A stretch of DNA of 64,000 nt from Microcaldota archaeon (GTDB taxonomy: Archaea > Micrarchaeota > Micrarchaeia > Anstonellales > Bilamarchaeaceae). Location: the NCBI GenBank assembly GCA_023129075.1, contig JAGMCT010000012.1, positions 1-64,000 on the forward strand. Reading direction: 5' to 3'. The notes beneath the pieces are model-generated. The model worked only from the letters and a program-made list of their open reading frames with translations. It ran no database searches and had not been told where the DNA came from. Position numbers and translations under genes: made by a program. This document shows, piece by piece, positions 1 to 9,622 of this stretch. Positions within the stretch are counted from its first letter, which is position 1, and the number at the start of each line of letters is the position of its first letter.

Positions 1-204
1 AAGGTTGAGGCAGCGGTTAATGCAGGACTAAAGAATGTAATAATCCCTGCTTCCAATGCAAGGGACCTTTACCTTTCAAAAGAAGTAGGAAAAAAGATTA
101 ATATAGTAAAGGTGAAGAACATAGTGGATGTCCTGAATACGGCACTTGAGGACTGCACTGCCAAAAAAGAACTTATAAAAAAAATAAAAAGGAGTCTTGA
201 CTGA
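1..204 (+). CDS. Lon-family (S16) protease, C-terminal fragment (5' truncated by window)
   Basis: Frame 1 reads KVEAAVNAGLKNVIIPASNARDLYLSKEVGKKINIVKVKNIVDVLNTAL..., typical of the S16 domain end; stop TGA at 202-204. Confidence 0.85.
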   Translation, partial: KVEAAVNAGLKNVIIPASNARDLYLSKEVGKKINIVKVKNIVDVLNTALEDCTAKKELIKKIKRSLD

Positions 205-1437
205 TTATTTCAATAGGATGCTTTCTTCTATTGATGAGATATTTTTAAATCCAAGATTAAACTTCCTTCCCAAATGAGTCTGTATTACAAGAATTTCCTT
301 TTTTCCATCCACGCCAACAACCTTTCCCAGAAAACTTCCATCTTTTGTTATTATTTCCCTTCCATCCAGCTTCATGTTCAGTATGCTTTCAGTTCTTATC
401 ATTTCTATTATTTTTACACTTACGTATCCAATAAACATAGAATACACAATTGTAAAAAGAAGGTCTCCAAAAGAAACATAAGGAGGTGTAAGGTTGATTA
501 CCCAATCGGCCCCAACACCCATAACGAGCGATGCAATGAATACTGCTATCATATAAGTTGCATATCTAGTAATCAAGAATTTCTTTTTCTCAATAAGTGC
601 ATCCATTACCTTTCCGAGTATAACCAGTATGAGTATCCACGTCAGCAATGAAAATACGGATTTCAATATATATGCAAAGACATTTACTCCATCGAGCCCC
701 AATGCATGTGCATTAAAGTATGCCTGCTGGCCTACCCATATATCCAGCACAAGCAGTGCAAGTGCACAAAGATATGCAACCCAGCTTACTTTTTCTATTG
801 AAAATCTGAATTCTTTTATGATATTTCCTACATACTCATCTATTCCGAATCCTTTTATCATTAAAAGAAGCCCTACTAATATTCCAACAGGATTCCAGCC
901 CCATCCGAATTCCATAGACAGGGAAAATAGAAGTATAAGTATTGCAGGAAGCCCCAGCAATATTTTTGCATAATAAGGGTCTTTTAATTTTTCCAGAATG
1001 ACAAAATAGGTTTTTTCAAGCTCTTTTGCCTGTTTTACAACAACAACCTTCACTGCTTCAATGTTTATTCTTGAACGTATAACAGGCAGTATAACTTCAT
1101 CCGATGCCCCGTCAGATACAAAGATACAGGATTCTGCAGGTATTTCCTTAAGTATCCTTGTGAGCTGTTTGCTTATTTCCATGTCTGCTGTGATGCCCAT
1201 TTTTTTATGTCCAGTAAGAGTAACTATTTCTACCGGTGTTTTCTCTTTTTTATATTTATCAAAAAGTTTTATTGCATAAAAAATGCTGTTTCCATCTGTG
1301 TCTTCAGGGTCAATAAGAGAGAGTTTTACTGCCGCTTCAAGGTTTTTTTCCCTTCCTATTAACGGCCCGTGAATCTTGGCCTTTTCATATAAATCGTTGT
1401 CTCTGTCTATGCACAGTATGAGCAATGGCTTCTCCAT
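205..1437 (-). CDS. DUF373 family multi-TM protein
   Basis: 410 aa; N-terminal LILCIDRDNDL...GPLIGREKNLEAAVKLSLIDPEDTDGN characteristic of archaeal DUF373, then several TM segments. Confidence 0.85.
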   Translation of the reverse strand: MEKPLLILCIDRDNDLYEKAKIHGPLIGREKNLEAAVKLSLIDPEDTDGNSIFYAIKLFDKYKKEKTPVEIVTLTGHKKMGITADMEISKQLTRILKEIPAESCIFVSDGASDEVILPVIRSRINIEAVKVVVVKQAKELEKTYFVILEKLKDPYYAKILLGLPAILILLFSLSMEFGWGWNPVGILVGLLLMIKGFGIDEYVGNIIKEFRFSIEKVSWVAYLCALALLVLDIWVGQQAYFNAHALGLDGVNVFAYILKSVFSLLTWILILVILGKVMDALIEKKKFLITRYATYMIAVFIASLVMGVGADWVINLTPPYVSFGDLLFTIVYSMFIGYVSVKIIEMIRTESILNMKLDGREIITKDGSFLGKVVGVDGKKEILVIQTHLGRKFNLGFKNISSIEESILLK

Positions 1438-1514
1438 GAGGGGATTGTACAGCAGAGATTTAAAAAGTTTCCTGAAAGAAGTCTCTCAACTTTTATCCTG
1501 GAAGGGAAAATAAT

Positions 1515-2330
1515 TTACCAATATTCCAGGAAAGGCCCCATTGCTTTTTCGCACCTAAGCTCCTCCACTATTTCCAAGCCAGTGCAAGGATTCTCTCCGA
1601 GCTTCTGAATCTCTTTTAGGTAGGGTTCTGCATCTTTAATTGCCTTGATAATCTCATAGGTTACTTCGCAGACATCTCCCTCTGGAATAAATAGGTTGTC
1701 CCCGAAATTTCCAGGGAAGCATTCGTAATTCAATTCATACTGCTTTTCTATTCTAAAATGAGGTCCAAAATCCTTTACTTCAAATTTCTCAGAAAGCATC
1801 AATTCTTCCAGAACTTCCTCAATTTCATTATAATCAATCTGATACCAATCGCATTTGGCAAGGTGTTTTGGCTTGAATTTATTCATTGCCACTTCGGTAG
1901 TGTATATCACATTCTTGGATGTTTGTTCGCTTCCAATAAATATGTGTTCGATTGCAGAGCTATCAGTGTAGGAAATCGTGAAGCGTGCTTTCTCTCCAAA
2001 AACCTTTGCAATTGTTGTTGAGTTCTCCTGCTCAAGGGTGCACTCATATGCATTTCTTGAAAGCACTGCCGGTTCAAGTTGAGGTTCAAAAGGAATTTCC
2101 TCTTCAGGCTCTTTCTCTTCTTCACCTTTCTTTTCTTCTTCTTCTGCTGCTTCAGGCTCTAAAGGAGGGAATTCAATAGGTTTAAGGAAATCAATCTTTT
2201 CAACATCCTCTTCTGTTATAGAGAGGTCCATCACAAATGCCACATACAGTAGAGCCACAGCAGTAATCAGCACAAAAATAACAAGCATTATTGAAAAAAT
2301 ATTATTTATCATAATCTCTTTTTCAACCAA
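1515..2330 (-). CDS. hypothetical protein, N-terminal TM anchor and Glu/Pro-rich linker
   Basis: 271 aa ORF; TM followed by EEEEKKGEEEKEPEEE; no recognised family. Confidence 0.6.
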   Translation of the reverse strand: MVEKEIMINNIFSIMLVIFVLITAVALLYVAFVMDLSITEEDVEKIDFLKPIEFPPLEPEAAEEEEKKGEEEKEPEEEIPFEPQLEPAVLSRNAYECTLEQENSTTIAKVFGEKARFTISYTDSSAIEHIFIGSEQTSKNVIYTTEVAMNKFKPKHLAKCDWYQIDYNEIEEVLEELMLSEKFEVKDFGPHFRIEKQYELNYECFPGNFGDNLFIPEGDVCEVTYEIIKAIKDAEPYLKEIQKLGENPCTGLEIVEELRCEKAMGPFLEYW

Positions 2331-2332
2331 AT

Positions 2333-2473
2333 CTATTTAAAAATTACCCTATTCCCGGAGCTTTCTATTCCTACTGTATTTTCCTTTCCCGAACGTTTCT
2401 TTGGTTGTTTCTTTACTCCATATTTTTTGAGGATTTTTACCACACTCCCATGCCTGCTCTCTAAAGTCAGCAT
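2333..2473 (-). CDS. possible small basic protein (46 aa)
   Basis: ORF not in the track: MLTLESRHGSVVKILKKYGVKKQPKKRSGKENTVGIESSGNRVIFK; fills the gap upstream of the 1515-2330 gene. Confidence 0.25.
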   Translation of the reverse strand: MLTLESRHGSVVKILKKYGVKKQPKKRSGKENTVGIESSGNRVIFK

Positions 2474-2535
2474 TAATGCGCTAACCCCTGTCCTAAAGGG
2501 TTTTAAATCCTTAAGGAAATATATGCCCGGTTTCC

Positions 2536-3846
2536 ATGCAAAAAATAAAGCTTAAAAGAGAACTTGGACTCTGGGCAACAACCCTTTGTGGTGTAGGCAT
2601 AATCCTTGGCGCAGGAATCTATGCACTCATTGGAAAAGCCGCAGGCCTTGCAGGAAATGGTGTCTGGATTTCTTTTATTATTGCTGCCTTTGTTGCAGCA
2701 CTCAGCGGTCTTAGTTATGCAGAGCTCTCCTCTATATTCCCAAAAGCAGGGGCAGAATATGTTTATACAAAGAATGCCTTTGGAAGGCGTATTGCATTTA
2801 TTGTCGGCTGGCTTATAATCATAAGCGGAGTGGTCGCCTCTTCTGCTGTTGCAATAGGTTTTGCAGGTTATTTTAATGCACTCACAGGCTGGCCCATTCT
2901 CTTGTCAGCAGGAGCTCTTGTTCTTTTCATTACTCTTGTAATGCTTTACGGTATCGGTGAATCTGCAAAACTTGCAATAATAGGCACCATTGTTGAAGCC
3001 GGAGGTTTAATTCTGATAGTGGCAATTGCACTTCCTTATTTCGGAAGCGTGGATTATTTTGAGATACCCTCTGTAGATGGGGTTCTTGCAGCCGCCTCGC
3101 TTATCTTTTTTGCCTTTATTGGTTTTGAAGAAATGACACGACTTTCTGAAGAGGTAAAGGAACCTAAAAAGAACATGCCCCGCGCCCTAATTCTTGCAAT
3201 TTTCTTTACTACAATAATATACATCCTTGTTGCAATCTCAGCAGTAAGCATTCTTGACTGGCAGGCTCTTGGAGCTTCCTCAGCGCCTCTTGCTGATGTT
3301 GCAAAGGCCGTTATGGGAACCGAGGCGTTTTTCGCCATGGCCATCATCGCCCTCTTCGCTACAGGAAATACAGTTCTTTTGATACTGATGGCTACCTCAA
3401 GAATAGTATATGGAATGGCGAATGCACAGGCCCTTCCTTCTTTTCTTGCATGGGTTCACCCTTCCAGAAGAAGCCCGTGGGGTGCAATCATTCCGGTTGC
3501 CATTGTAACAGTCCTCTTCTTTTTCCTTGGAGGTATAGAATTAATAGCAAGCGTAACCAACTACACAGTATTCATTACCTTTATTGTGATAAATGCCGCC
3601 CTGATTAAACTCCGTTTTGACCAGCCGGATTTGAAAAGACCCTTTAGAACCCCTGTTAACATTGGAAAGCTCCCGGTTCTTGCCGTTCTCGCCATCCTTA
3701 CCTCGGCCTTTATGCTCCTGAATGTGGGCTGGGAGGCAATTCTTTACGGAACCATTCTTCTTCTTACAGGATTTGTAGTATATGAATTCAAACCCAAGCC
3801 AAAATTAAAATCAGAATTAAAGAAAAGAAGTTCAAAGAAAAAATGA
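2536..3846 (+). CDS. APC family amino acid permease
   Basis: 436 aa, 12-TM pattern, N-terminal LGLWATTLCGVGIILGAGIYALIGKAAGLAG typical of APC transporters. Confidence 0.92.
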   Translation: MQKIKLKRELGLWATTLCGVGIILGAGIYALIGKAAGLAGNGVWISFIIAAFVAALSGLSYAELSSIFPKAGAEYVYTKNAFGRRIAFIVGWLIIISGVVASSAVAIGFAGYFNALTGWPILLSAGALVLFITLVMLYGIGESAKLAIIGTIVEAGGLILIVAIALPYFGSVDYFEIPSVDGVLAAASLIFFAFIGFEEMTRLSEEVKEPKKNMPRALILAIFFTTIIYILVAISAVSILDWQALGASSAPLADVAKAVMGTEAFFAMAIIALFATGNTVLLILMATSRIVYGMANAQALPSFLAWVHPSRRSPWGAIIPVAIVTVLFFFLGGIELIASVTNYTVFITFIVINAALIKLRFDQPDLKRPFRTPVNIGKLPVLAVLAILTSAFMLLNVGWEAILYGTILLLTGFVVYEFKPKPKLKSELKKRSSKKK

Positions 3847-4470
3847 TTAGTTTGTAACGGCCCTTTTTATTTTTCCTTTTATTGTTTTTTTATTTGGCCT
3901 TCTCATCTCTTTATCAATCCTAAGTTCTATTTTCTCGTTTCGGTTCCTCATCCAGTAGCCATAGAATTCCTTTGAAAGTGCCTTTGCTTCCGGAGAACCT
4001 TTGAATTTCCTTAATAATTCCCTAAGTTGTTTTCTTGTTTTACAGTTTCCAACAGCATTTCTCAAAGCTTGAGTAGCTCTCCATTCTACCTTTAGGTTCC
4101 CATCAGAAAGAGCCTTTACAAGTGCAGGAATTGCAGGAGAGGTATCCACCCTGTTTCGAGCAGTATATCCCAAAGCCCAAGCAGCCTCCTCTTTTACATT
4201 CTGGTCTTTATCAAAAAGAGCTTCCCCAAGTTTAGATACAACCGAAGTTGTATTAATTCCTTTTTTAGCAGCAAATTTCAATGCCTCAGCAGACTTCAAC
4301 CTAATCCTCACCCCCTTATCTGAAAGTGAATCTCCAAGTGCAGGAATAGCAATAGAAATATCATATCCTTCTTGTGCATTCAATCTCAAAATCTCAATAG
4401 CACTCTCTTTTACTTTCCAATCTTTATCAGAAAGTTGTTTTATTAATTCTTTAATCTCCTTCTCTTCCAT
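3847..4470 (-). CDS. HEAT repeat protein
   Basis: Repeats such as LSDKDWKVKESAIEILRL, LSDKGVRIRLKSAEALKFAA, LFDKDQNVKEEAAWALGY. Confidence 0.85.
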   Translation of the reverse strand: MEEKEIKELIKQLSDKDWKVKESAIEILRLNAQEGYDISIAIPALGDSLSDKGVRIRLKSAEALKFAAKKGINTTSVVSKLGEALFDKDQNVKEEAAWALGYTARNRVDTSPAIPALVKALSDGNLKVEWRATQALRNAVGNCKTRKQLRELLRKFKGSPEAKALSKEFYGYWMRNRNEKIELRIDKEMRRPNKKTIKGKIKRAVTN

Positions 4471-4567
4471 CAGTCCACCATGTTAATATATTTAGATAAA
4501 CAGTTTAAAAACCCAAGGAAATCAAAAAGAAGTTTTCAAAAGAAAAAATAAAAAGAAAAAAAGGAAA

Positions 4568-4936
4568 TTATTTCATTTCCTTTCCTCTGAGATATTTGTA
4601 TATGAAGGCAAGGAAACCTATTAAAAATATCCCAACCGCCCAGAGGTATTCTTTTGCAACTATGGCCAGAATAAAAACACATAGGACATAGATTGCGATT
4701 GCAAGCCCGAACAGCGCCATAAGGAGCCCTCCAAGCCCGAATATTATGTTCCATAGTATCTGCACTTGAGGCAGGAGTATTAACCCTGCAATTCCAATAA
4801 CCAGAGCAATAACACCCAGCACAAAGAAGATTACGGCGAGCTGAATCGCTGCATTTGAAACCTTCCAGAGTGTTCCTGCGATGTCACCATACTTTTGTCC
4901 TACAGTCGAAACTAACGGGTCGTTTAATCCAAACAT
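4568..4936 (-). CDS. small membrane protein (paralogue of 43767-44153)
   Basis: 122 aa, TM segments; shares [LW]NDPL...KYxxIxGxLWKxSN and AKxYLWAVGIF with the 43767 gene. Confidence 0.7.
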   Translation of the reverse strand: MFGLNDPLVSTVGQKYGDIAGTLWKVSNAAIQLAVIFFVLGVIALVIGIAGLILLPQVQILWNIIFGLGGLLMALFGLAIAIYVLCVFILAIVAKEYLWAVGIFLIGFLAFIYKYLRGKEMK

Positions 4937-4996
4937 ATTCTCACGCTGTTAGTCTCTTTAGGAAGATATATAAACTTTTTTATGAAGTCAGTCTCC

Positions 4997-5278
4997 TTAT
5001 TCATGCTCCTTTCCGCTCCATCTTTTTAATGTAGGTATGAGTTCTTTTGCCATTTTCTCTGCTTTTTCCTCGGGAACGTTCATTTCTCTGGATATATGGC
5101 CCGCAACAATCTCTATCATCTCTTCCATAGTCATGTTCTCATCGCTAAATCTCCCGTTGTTAAAGCAAAAACTGCAGTAATCCTCAACAATTTCCCCATC
5201 TGCATTTGTCCCGAAATCCTCTTCTTTTTCCATTGGCATTCCACAACTCTGGCAGATTGGGCCTTTTGGTTTTTTCAT
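4997..5278 (-). CDS. zinc-ribbon domain protein
   Basis: CQSCGMPM...YCSFCFNNG; likely start is the internal Met at 5278 (MKKPKGPICQSCGMPM). Confidence 0.8.
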   Translation of the reverse strand: MKKPKGPICQSCGMPMEKEEDFGTNADGEIVEDYCSFCFNNGRFSDENMTMEEMIEIVAGHISREMNVPEEKAEKMAKELIPTLKRWSGKEHE

Positions 5279-5361
5279 ATTTACACCTCTACAAGAGAAT
5301 TTAATTAAGGGACAACTCTTAAAAAAGTTCTCTCCCAACCCTTTAGTAGAAGAGGTAAAAA

Positions 5362-5535
5362 ATGAGCAAAAAAACCCTTGGAATGCTATTGATGGTGGGA
5401 GGTATTTTACTTGGAATTGGCCTTCTTATAGCCAGCCCTTTCACAGGATTTATAGATTTAATCTGCTGTCCAATTCCGTTGCTGATGTTCTTTTTTGGTC
5501 TGCTTCCTTTTCTTTTGGGGAAGGATAAGGATTAG
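5362..5535 (+). CDS. small two-TM membrane protein (57 aa)
   Basis: ORF not in the track: MSKKTLGMLLMVGGILLGIGLLIASPFTGFIDLICCPIPLLMFFFGLLPFLLGKDKD; preceded by GAGGT. Confidence 0.65.
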   Translation: MSKKTLGMLLMVGGILLGIGLLIASPFTGFIDLICCPIPLLMFFFGLLPFLLGKDKD

Positions 5536-5577
5536 GAACCACTTCTACTCGTTGGTGTTAGTTATTCTATCAAAAAC

Positions 5578-5649
5578 GCCCCGGGGAGGATTCGAACTTC
5601 CGACATCCTGCTTAACAGGCAGGCGCTCTACCAATTGAGCTACCGGGGC
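5578..5649 (-). tRNA. tRNA-Asn (GTT)
   Basis: Cloverleaf GCCCCGG TA GCTC-AATTGGTA-GAGC G CCTGC-CTGTTAA-GCAGG ATGTC GGAAG-TTCGAAT-CCTCC CCGGGGC; anticodon GTT; no encoded CCA. Confidence 0.95.
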
Positions 5650-5761
5650 TTAAAATTATGTAGTTATAAAAAGGAATATTAAAAAACTTATTCCCCAAAC
5701 CTGTGGAAATTCCTCACCATTCATGTTTCTTATCTTCCGAATAAGAATGATTGGTATTAAA

Positions 5762-5875
5762 ATCCCTCTCCCCTATTTCCTTTTGCTCAGTTTTTGAGCA
5801 TGTGGGAGGTGAGATGGAGCTCCGCGCTTACCATCTCCCTTCGTTTTTACGCCTACCCTCTTATTTTTTAATTCT
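5762..5875. other. structured intergenic region, candidate ncRNA or leader
   Basis: Hairpins TGCTCA-GTTTT-TGAGCA (5784-5800) and GAGATGGAGC...GCT-TA-CCATCTC (5811-5837), a possible CTCTCCC/GGGAGG pairing, then a T-rich tract. Confidence 0.35.
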
Positions 5876-5893
5876 TGTTTTTATTATCCTTTT

Positions 5894-6430
5894 ATGAAAG
5901 AAAAATTCGCATTTGCAAACATAGTTGAAAGTAAATATGTTGAAAGAAATCTCAATCCTGAGGTTTTCCTTTATTCACTTTTCTTATTTCTTATTCCTCT
6001 GGCAATACCCTCTCCGCAGATCCTTACTGGTTCAATAGTAAACCTCTTCCTTGTTATTTCAGCATTCAAATTCAGGGGAAAACAGCTCATTCCAATAATT
6101 CTTCTCCCAAGCATTGCAGCCCTCACAAGAGGACTGCTGTTCGGCCCGTTTACTCCTTTCCTTGTTTACCTGCTTCCTTTTATATGGACTGCAAACCTTC
6201 TCCTTATTCTTGGAGTAAAATATCTTATTTTTGAATTGAAATTAAACCAATGGCTTTCCATAATCCTTTCAAGCGGAATAAAAGCATTATTCCTTTTCTC
6301 AATAGCATATGCGGGATTCAGCATTTTCTCTCTTCCTGAACTTTTCCTAAGCAGTATGGGAATATTCCAGCTGATGACAGCATTAGCAGGGGGAACTCTT
6401 GCTCTTTTACTCAAAGGCCGAGTTCTCTGA
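5894..6430 (+). CDS. multi-TM membrane protein
   Basis: 178 aa, about 5 hydrophobic segments; transporter S-component-like but not assigned. Confidence 0.65.
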   Translation: MKEKFAFANIVESKYVERNLNPEVFLYSLFLFLIPLAIPSPQILTGSIVNLFLVISAFKFRGKQLIPIILLPSIAALTRGLLFGPFTPFLVYLLPFIWTANLLLILGVKYLIFELKLNQWLSIILSSGIKALFLFSIAYAGFSIFSLPELFLSSMGIFQLMTALAGGTLALLLKGRVL

Positions 6431-6974
6431 TTATCCTGCTTGTTTTGAATTCCTTAGGATTAAGTGATTCCTCTATCTTAACAATCTTTACTCCCTCTAC
6501 TTCAAAAGGTTCCTGGTCATAGCCGAATACAATAACATTTGGTTTAACCTTTTCGATTGTTTCCTTGAAATCAGCAGATCCGATTATAGCAAGGTCAACC
6601 GGCTTTAAAGAAGAAATCATGAATGCCCTGTACCTCTCAGAATGAATCGGTTTTCTATTCTTCAGTTTCTGCATGGTTTCAGAAAGTGCAACAACAGCAA
6701 TAAGCATATCCCCATACTCCTTTGCTTTCTCCAGAGTATAGATATGTCCTGCATGCAGTATGTCAAAAGCCCCGCCTGTTAAAACCACCTTAAGATTTCT
6801 TTTTTTCAGGTAATACTTTTCATTTCTCTCTTCAAGCAGGCCTTTCTCATTTTCCTCAAGCTTTTCATATGTTTTTCCAGAGATTCCATTCTCTGCGACT
6901 TGAAGAAGGTAAAGCTTTTTTTCGGTTTTCATAAGAGCATTCCTCTGCTGTTTTAGAGATTGGGCAAAACCCAT
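6411..6974 (-). CDS. cytidylyltransferase-family nucleotidyltransferase (FAD synthase-like)
   Basis: GGAFDILHAGHIYTLEKAKEYGDMLIAVVA (HxGH motif) and ISSLKPVDLAIIG; extra N-terminal segment. Confidence 0.85.
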   Translation of the reverse strand: MGFAQSLKQQRNALMKTEKKLYLLQVAENGISGKTYEKLEENEKGLLEERNEKYYLKKRNLKVVLTGGAFDILHAGHIYTLEKAKEYGDMLIAVVALSETMQKLKNRKPIHSERYRAFMISSLKPVDLAIIGSADFKETIEKVKPNVIVFGYDQEPFEVEGVKIVKIEESLNPKEFKTSRIIRELGL

Positions 6975-7022
6975 TTAAAGAGTTCTGTTTAATTCATTTA
7001 CAGACTTGTTATAGGTGAATAC

Positions 7023-7697
7023 ATGAAGACAAAAATAGAAGGTTCTGTAATGCAGATTATACGAATAACTCTTGAGGATGGCGAAAAGGTTTTCAGCGAA
7101 AGCGGTGCAATGGTCTGGATGAGTGATAATATAAATATGAAGACAGGGATGCGCGGAGGAATCATGGCCGGTTTTGGAAGGATGATGAGCGGTGAATCTA
7201 TTTTCCTTACAGAATTCAAATCAAACGGCAAAGGAGAGGTTGTTTTTGCTGTTTCAGCCCCTGGAAAGATTCTTGAAGTAAATATTGAAGAAGGAAGGAA
7301 TATGATATGCCAGAAGGATGCTTTTCTTGTTGCCCAGGATGGTGTTGAGCTAAAGGCAGAATTCCATAAAAGATTAGGTGCAGGAATGTTCGGGGGAGAA
7401 GGTTTTTTCCTCCAAAAATTAAGCGGAAATGGAAAGGCATTTGTAGAGATTGATGGCGAGGTTTTTGAAAAAGAACTGAAAGAAGGGGAAAAAATACTTG
7501 TTGATACCGGCTGCATCGCAATGTTTGAACCATCAGTTCATTATAATATCACATTGGTTAAGGGAGTAAGGAACATATTATTGGGTGGAGAAGGCTTATT
7601 TCTTGCAGAACTTAAGGGACCTGGAAAGGTGTGGCTCCAGAGCATGCCCATAAAGAGTTTGGCGCATAGAATACTTCCTTTTATTCCAGGCAAATAA
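7023..7697 (+). CDS. TIGR00266/AIM24 family protein
   Basis: ESGAMVWMSDNINMKTGMRGG...SGESIFLTEF pattern. Confidence 0.85.
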   Translation: MKTKIEGSVMQIIRITLEDGEKVFSESGAMVWMSDNINMKTGMRGGIMAGFGRMMSGESIFLTEFKSNGKGEVVFAVSAPGKILEVNIEEGRNMICQKDAFLVAQDGVELKAEFHKRLGAGMFGGEGFFLQKLSGNGKAFVEIDGEVFEKELKEGEKILVDTGCIAMFEPSVHYNITLVKGVRNILLGGEGLFLAELKGPGKVWLQSMPIKSLAHRILPFIPGK

Positions 7698-7724
7698 TTT
7701 TTTGAATAAAAAAGGTGAAAGGAC

Positions 7725-8825
7725 ATGAACAGCTGGAAAAAGAAAGATGAATGGGGGCCTGAAAGAATAATAGAGGTTTACGACCCGCACACAAAGATGG
7801 AGGGTGTTGTTGTAATTGATAATACTGCAATAGGGGCAGGAAAAGGCGGAATAAGGATGGTTCCTGACCTTACTGTTGAAGAAGTTATGGGCCTTGCCAG
7901 GGCTATGACATGGAAGAATGCAATGGCAGGCATTCCTTTTGGAGGTGCAAAAGGAGGCATCAGAGCAAATCCAAGAGACCCAAACCTAAATAAGCAGGAA
8001 ATAGTAAAGGCATTTGCAAAAAAGATAAAAGAATTTGTTCCTGATTTGTATATTGCAGGGCCGGATATGAACATGACTGAGAAAGAGATGGCTGTTATTG
8101 CTGAAGAAGCAGGCACAGATTCAGTTACAGGAAAGCCGGCTTCAATGGGGGGTCTTCCACACGAATTAGGAAGCACTGGATTTGGTGTTGCGGTTTCCAC
8201 AAGGGTTGCTGTTGAATTCAGAGGCGAATCTCTTAATGGAAAGACCGTTGCAATAGAGGGTTTTGGAAATGTAGGAACATTTGTGATGAAATTTCTTACA
8301 GAATGGGGTGCAAAGGTTATTGCTGTTTCGGATTCCAAGGGAACCATTTACAATTTCAACGGTTTGAATTATGAAGTATTAATGAAAACAAAGAAAGAAA
8401 AGGGAACCGTTACTGCTTATGAGGATGGAGAGGTAAAGGAAGGGAAAGCTCTCTTTGAATTTGATGTAGATATTCTTGTTCCTGGTGCAAGGCCGGATGT
8501 TATCAATCCTTCTAATGTTGACAATATCAAGGCAAGATATGTTGCAGAAGCAGCAAACCTGCCTGCAACTCATGAGATGGAAAAAAGGCTTGCAGAAAAA
8601 GGAATTGTAGTGCTCCCTGATTTTGTTGCAAATGCAGGAGGGGTAATCAGCTCTTACTGTGAAACCACAAGCCAAACTCCTGAGCAGATGTTCAGAATAG
8701 TTGAGGAAAAGATTACCTCAAATACAAAGGTAATGCTTGAGAGAGCAGAAAACCTGGAAACAAGAACAGCTGCCCTAAAAATCGCACAGGAAAGGGTAAA
8801 AGAAGCAATGGAAAAAAGAATCTAA
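7725..8825 (+). CDS. gdhA: glutamate dehydrogenase (Glu/Leu/Phe/Val family)
   Basis: GAGKGGIRMVPDLTVEEVMGLARAMTWKNAMAGIPFGGAKGGI; GFGNVG; short N-terminus. Confidence 0.95.
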   Translation: MNSWKKKDEWGPERIIEVYDPHTKMEGVVVIDNTAIGAGKGGIRMVPDLTVEEVMGLARAMTWKNAMAGIPFGGAKGGIRANPRDPNLNKQEIVKAFAKKIKEFVPDLYIAGPDMNMTEKEMAVIAEEAGTDSVTGKPASMGGLPHELGSTGFGVAVSTRVAVEFRGESLNGKTVAIEGFGNVGTFVMKFLTEWGAKVIAVSDSKGTIYNFNGLNYEVLMKTKKEKGTVTAYEDGEVKEGKALFEFDVDILVPGARPDVINPSNVDNIKARYVAEAANLPATHEMEKRLAEKGIVVLPDFVANAGGVISSYCETTSQTPEQMFRIVEEKITSNTKVMLERAENLETRTAALKIAQERVKEAMEKRI

Positions 8826-9514
8826 TTAATCAGTTCTTTTTTATTTGCTATACTGTTTTGATTCTTTTTTGCAGAGGGTTTCTTCATCCTGCATCGAAGA
8901 GGGAAAAAATCCTTTTCCAATTCTCCTTTAAGTATTCCCTCAGCCTTTATCTCCCCCATCTTTTTTGCGATATCAAGAGCAGTTCTCCCATTGTTGTCAG
9001 TTGCACTTCGGTCTGCTCCCTTTTTTATAAGTATCCAAAGGGTTTCTGTCTGCCCGCTTGCTGCGGCGTACATAAGAGCAGTTCTTCCGCGTTTGTCTAC
9101 TGCCTCCAAATCCGCCCCTCTTTTTATAAACAGTTTCGATATTTCTATTTGGTTTTTTTCTGCCGCATACATGAGGATTGTTTTTCCTGTTTTATTCCTT
9201 ACCTCAATATCGGCTCCTTCATTCAAAAGAAGTTCTACGATGCTGTTTTGTCCTTCCCAGGCAGCCCACATTATGGGAGTTCCCCCCTCTATTTTATTCC
9301 TTGCCTCTAAATCCGCCCCATTCTCCAGCAGAAGTTTTACTATTTTTTTGTCTCCTCTTGTAGAAGCCCAGAAAAGTGCAGTCCAGCCGTATTCATCCCC
9401 TGCTTCTATATCCGCTCCATTTTCCAAAGAATTCCTTACTTTTTTCAAGTTTCCTTCTTTTGCAGCTTTGATTAGAGAGATGTTTATTTCTTTGTTCATG
9501 TTAACATACCCCAT
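8822..9514 (-). CDS. ankyrin repeat protein
   Basis: Five ANK units, e.g. GWTALFWASTRGDKKIVKLLLENGADLEA; start may be the internal Met at MNKEINISL. Confidence 0.92.
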   Translation of the reverse strand: MGYVNMNKEINISLIKAAKEGNLKKVRNSLENGADIEAGDEYGWTALFWASTRGDKKIVKLLLENGADLEARNKIEGGTPIMWAAWEGQNSIVELLLNEGADIEVRNKTGKTILMYAAEKNQIEISKLFIKRGADLEAVDKRGRTALMYAAASGQTETLWILIKKGADRSATDNNGRTALDIAKKMGEIKAEGILKGELEKDFFPLRCRMKKPSAKKNQNSIANKKELIN

Positions 9515-9622
9515 TCATCAGTGTTCAGAAATGTTTTTAAATGCACCTTTAAGTGTGCAAAGAGAAAAATATGTGTTAGGTTTTTAAGCATTTCGCACCA
9601 TAATTCAATCAGGTGAATCTAA

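Noticed and set aside
7216-8347. Minus-strand ORFs across the AIM24 and gdhA genes
   Set aside because: Antisense to confidently identified genes.
8858-9587. Plus-strand ORFs across the ankyrin gene
   Set aside because: Antisense to five clear ankyrin repeats.
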